Part shown: in pieces, positions 63,930 through 64,000 of the stretch
How positions within the stretch are numbered: the first letter of the stretch is position 1
How the letters are laid out: each line of letters opens with the position of its first letter
DNA from: Streptomyces humidus
Lineage (GTDB): Bacteria > Actinomycetota > Actinomycetes > Streptomycetales > Streptomycetaceae
DNA: 64,000 bases
Assembly (NCBI RefSeq): GCF_014649655.1
Contig: NZ_BMTL01000026.1
Span: 62,001 to 126,000, forward strand
Reading direction: 5' to 3'
Notes under the pieces: generated by a model
What the model saw: only the letters and a program-made list of their open reading frames with translations
Databases searched by the model: none
Told to the model about the DNA's origin: nothing
Program-made: the position numbers and the translations under genes

Positions 63930-64000
63930 TTCAGTCGCTCCTCGCGGGGAAAAACTCAGAATCCCGGATACACAAAGGGATCTTTCTCTTGATACCGACC

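Overview
The window is chromosomal DNA of a Streptomyces or a close relative. GC is very high, codons end in G or C, GTG and TTG starts are frequent, and two mycothiol-dependent formaldehyde dehydrogenases (mycothiol is an actinobacterial thiol) are present, together with an MmyB-type XRE regulator and a fused SecDF.

1-7.9 kb is an aromatic/indole gene set. A partial indolepyruvate:ferredoxin oxidoreductase faces a cyclase-family hydrolase, followed by an RsbW-like ATPase and an AraC regulator. The regulator diverges from an SDR, a StyA-type flavin monooxygenase and a second StyA fused to its own StyB-type flavin reductase. The gene content resembles indole-to-anthranilate clusters (iif/ind type).

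7.9-17 kb is a degraded accessory zone. It holds an HNH-like lipoprotein, an orphan hypothetical, an MFS transporter, a nitrilase and a DUF4142 protein. Between them lie broken genes: an MhpB-type dioxygenase with a frameshift, an IS701-type transposase end butted against a beheaded methyltransferase, a LysR and an XRE regulator truncated against each other, and a TnpB tail.

17-49.4 kb is the main system: choline/betaine uptake and complete oxidation. Uptake is by a ProU-type ABC transporter (32.3-36.4 kb). BetA and BetB convert choline to betaine. Two almost identical Rieske oxygenases (GbcA, at 20.0 and 42.6 kb), with a Rieske ferredoxin and an FAD reductase, demethylate betaine to dimethylglycine. 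Dimethylglycine oxidase and the sarcosine oxidase SoxB-SoxDA(fusion)-SoxG then give glycine, and GlyA and SdaA give serine and pyruvate. One-carbon units are handled by FolD, a methylene-THF reductase-like protein, PurU, two MscR, an MBL hydrolase and a formate dehydrogenase-like molybdoenzyme. An IclR regulator sits inside the island. A 17-bp dyad close to GTTGCG-N5-CGCAAC, nearly always as two copies whose starts are exactly 19 bp apart, lies upstream of almost every operon and over the start of iclR itself, so I infer a single IclR-controlled betaine regulon.

49.6-64 kb is mixed: a LysE exporter, a cupin and an MmyB-type regulator sharing an 84-bp promoter module, a serine hydrolase, a quinone-reductase-like enzyme, SecDF, a two-component system, two DksA/TraR zinc-finger proteins, a VOC protein, a YdhR/TetR divergent pair with clear palindromic operators, an IS5-type relic and a FadR-type regulator.
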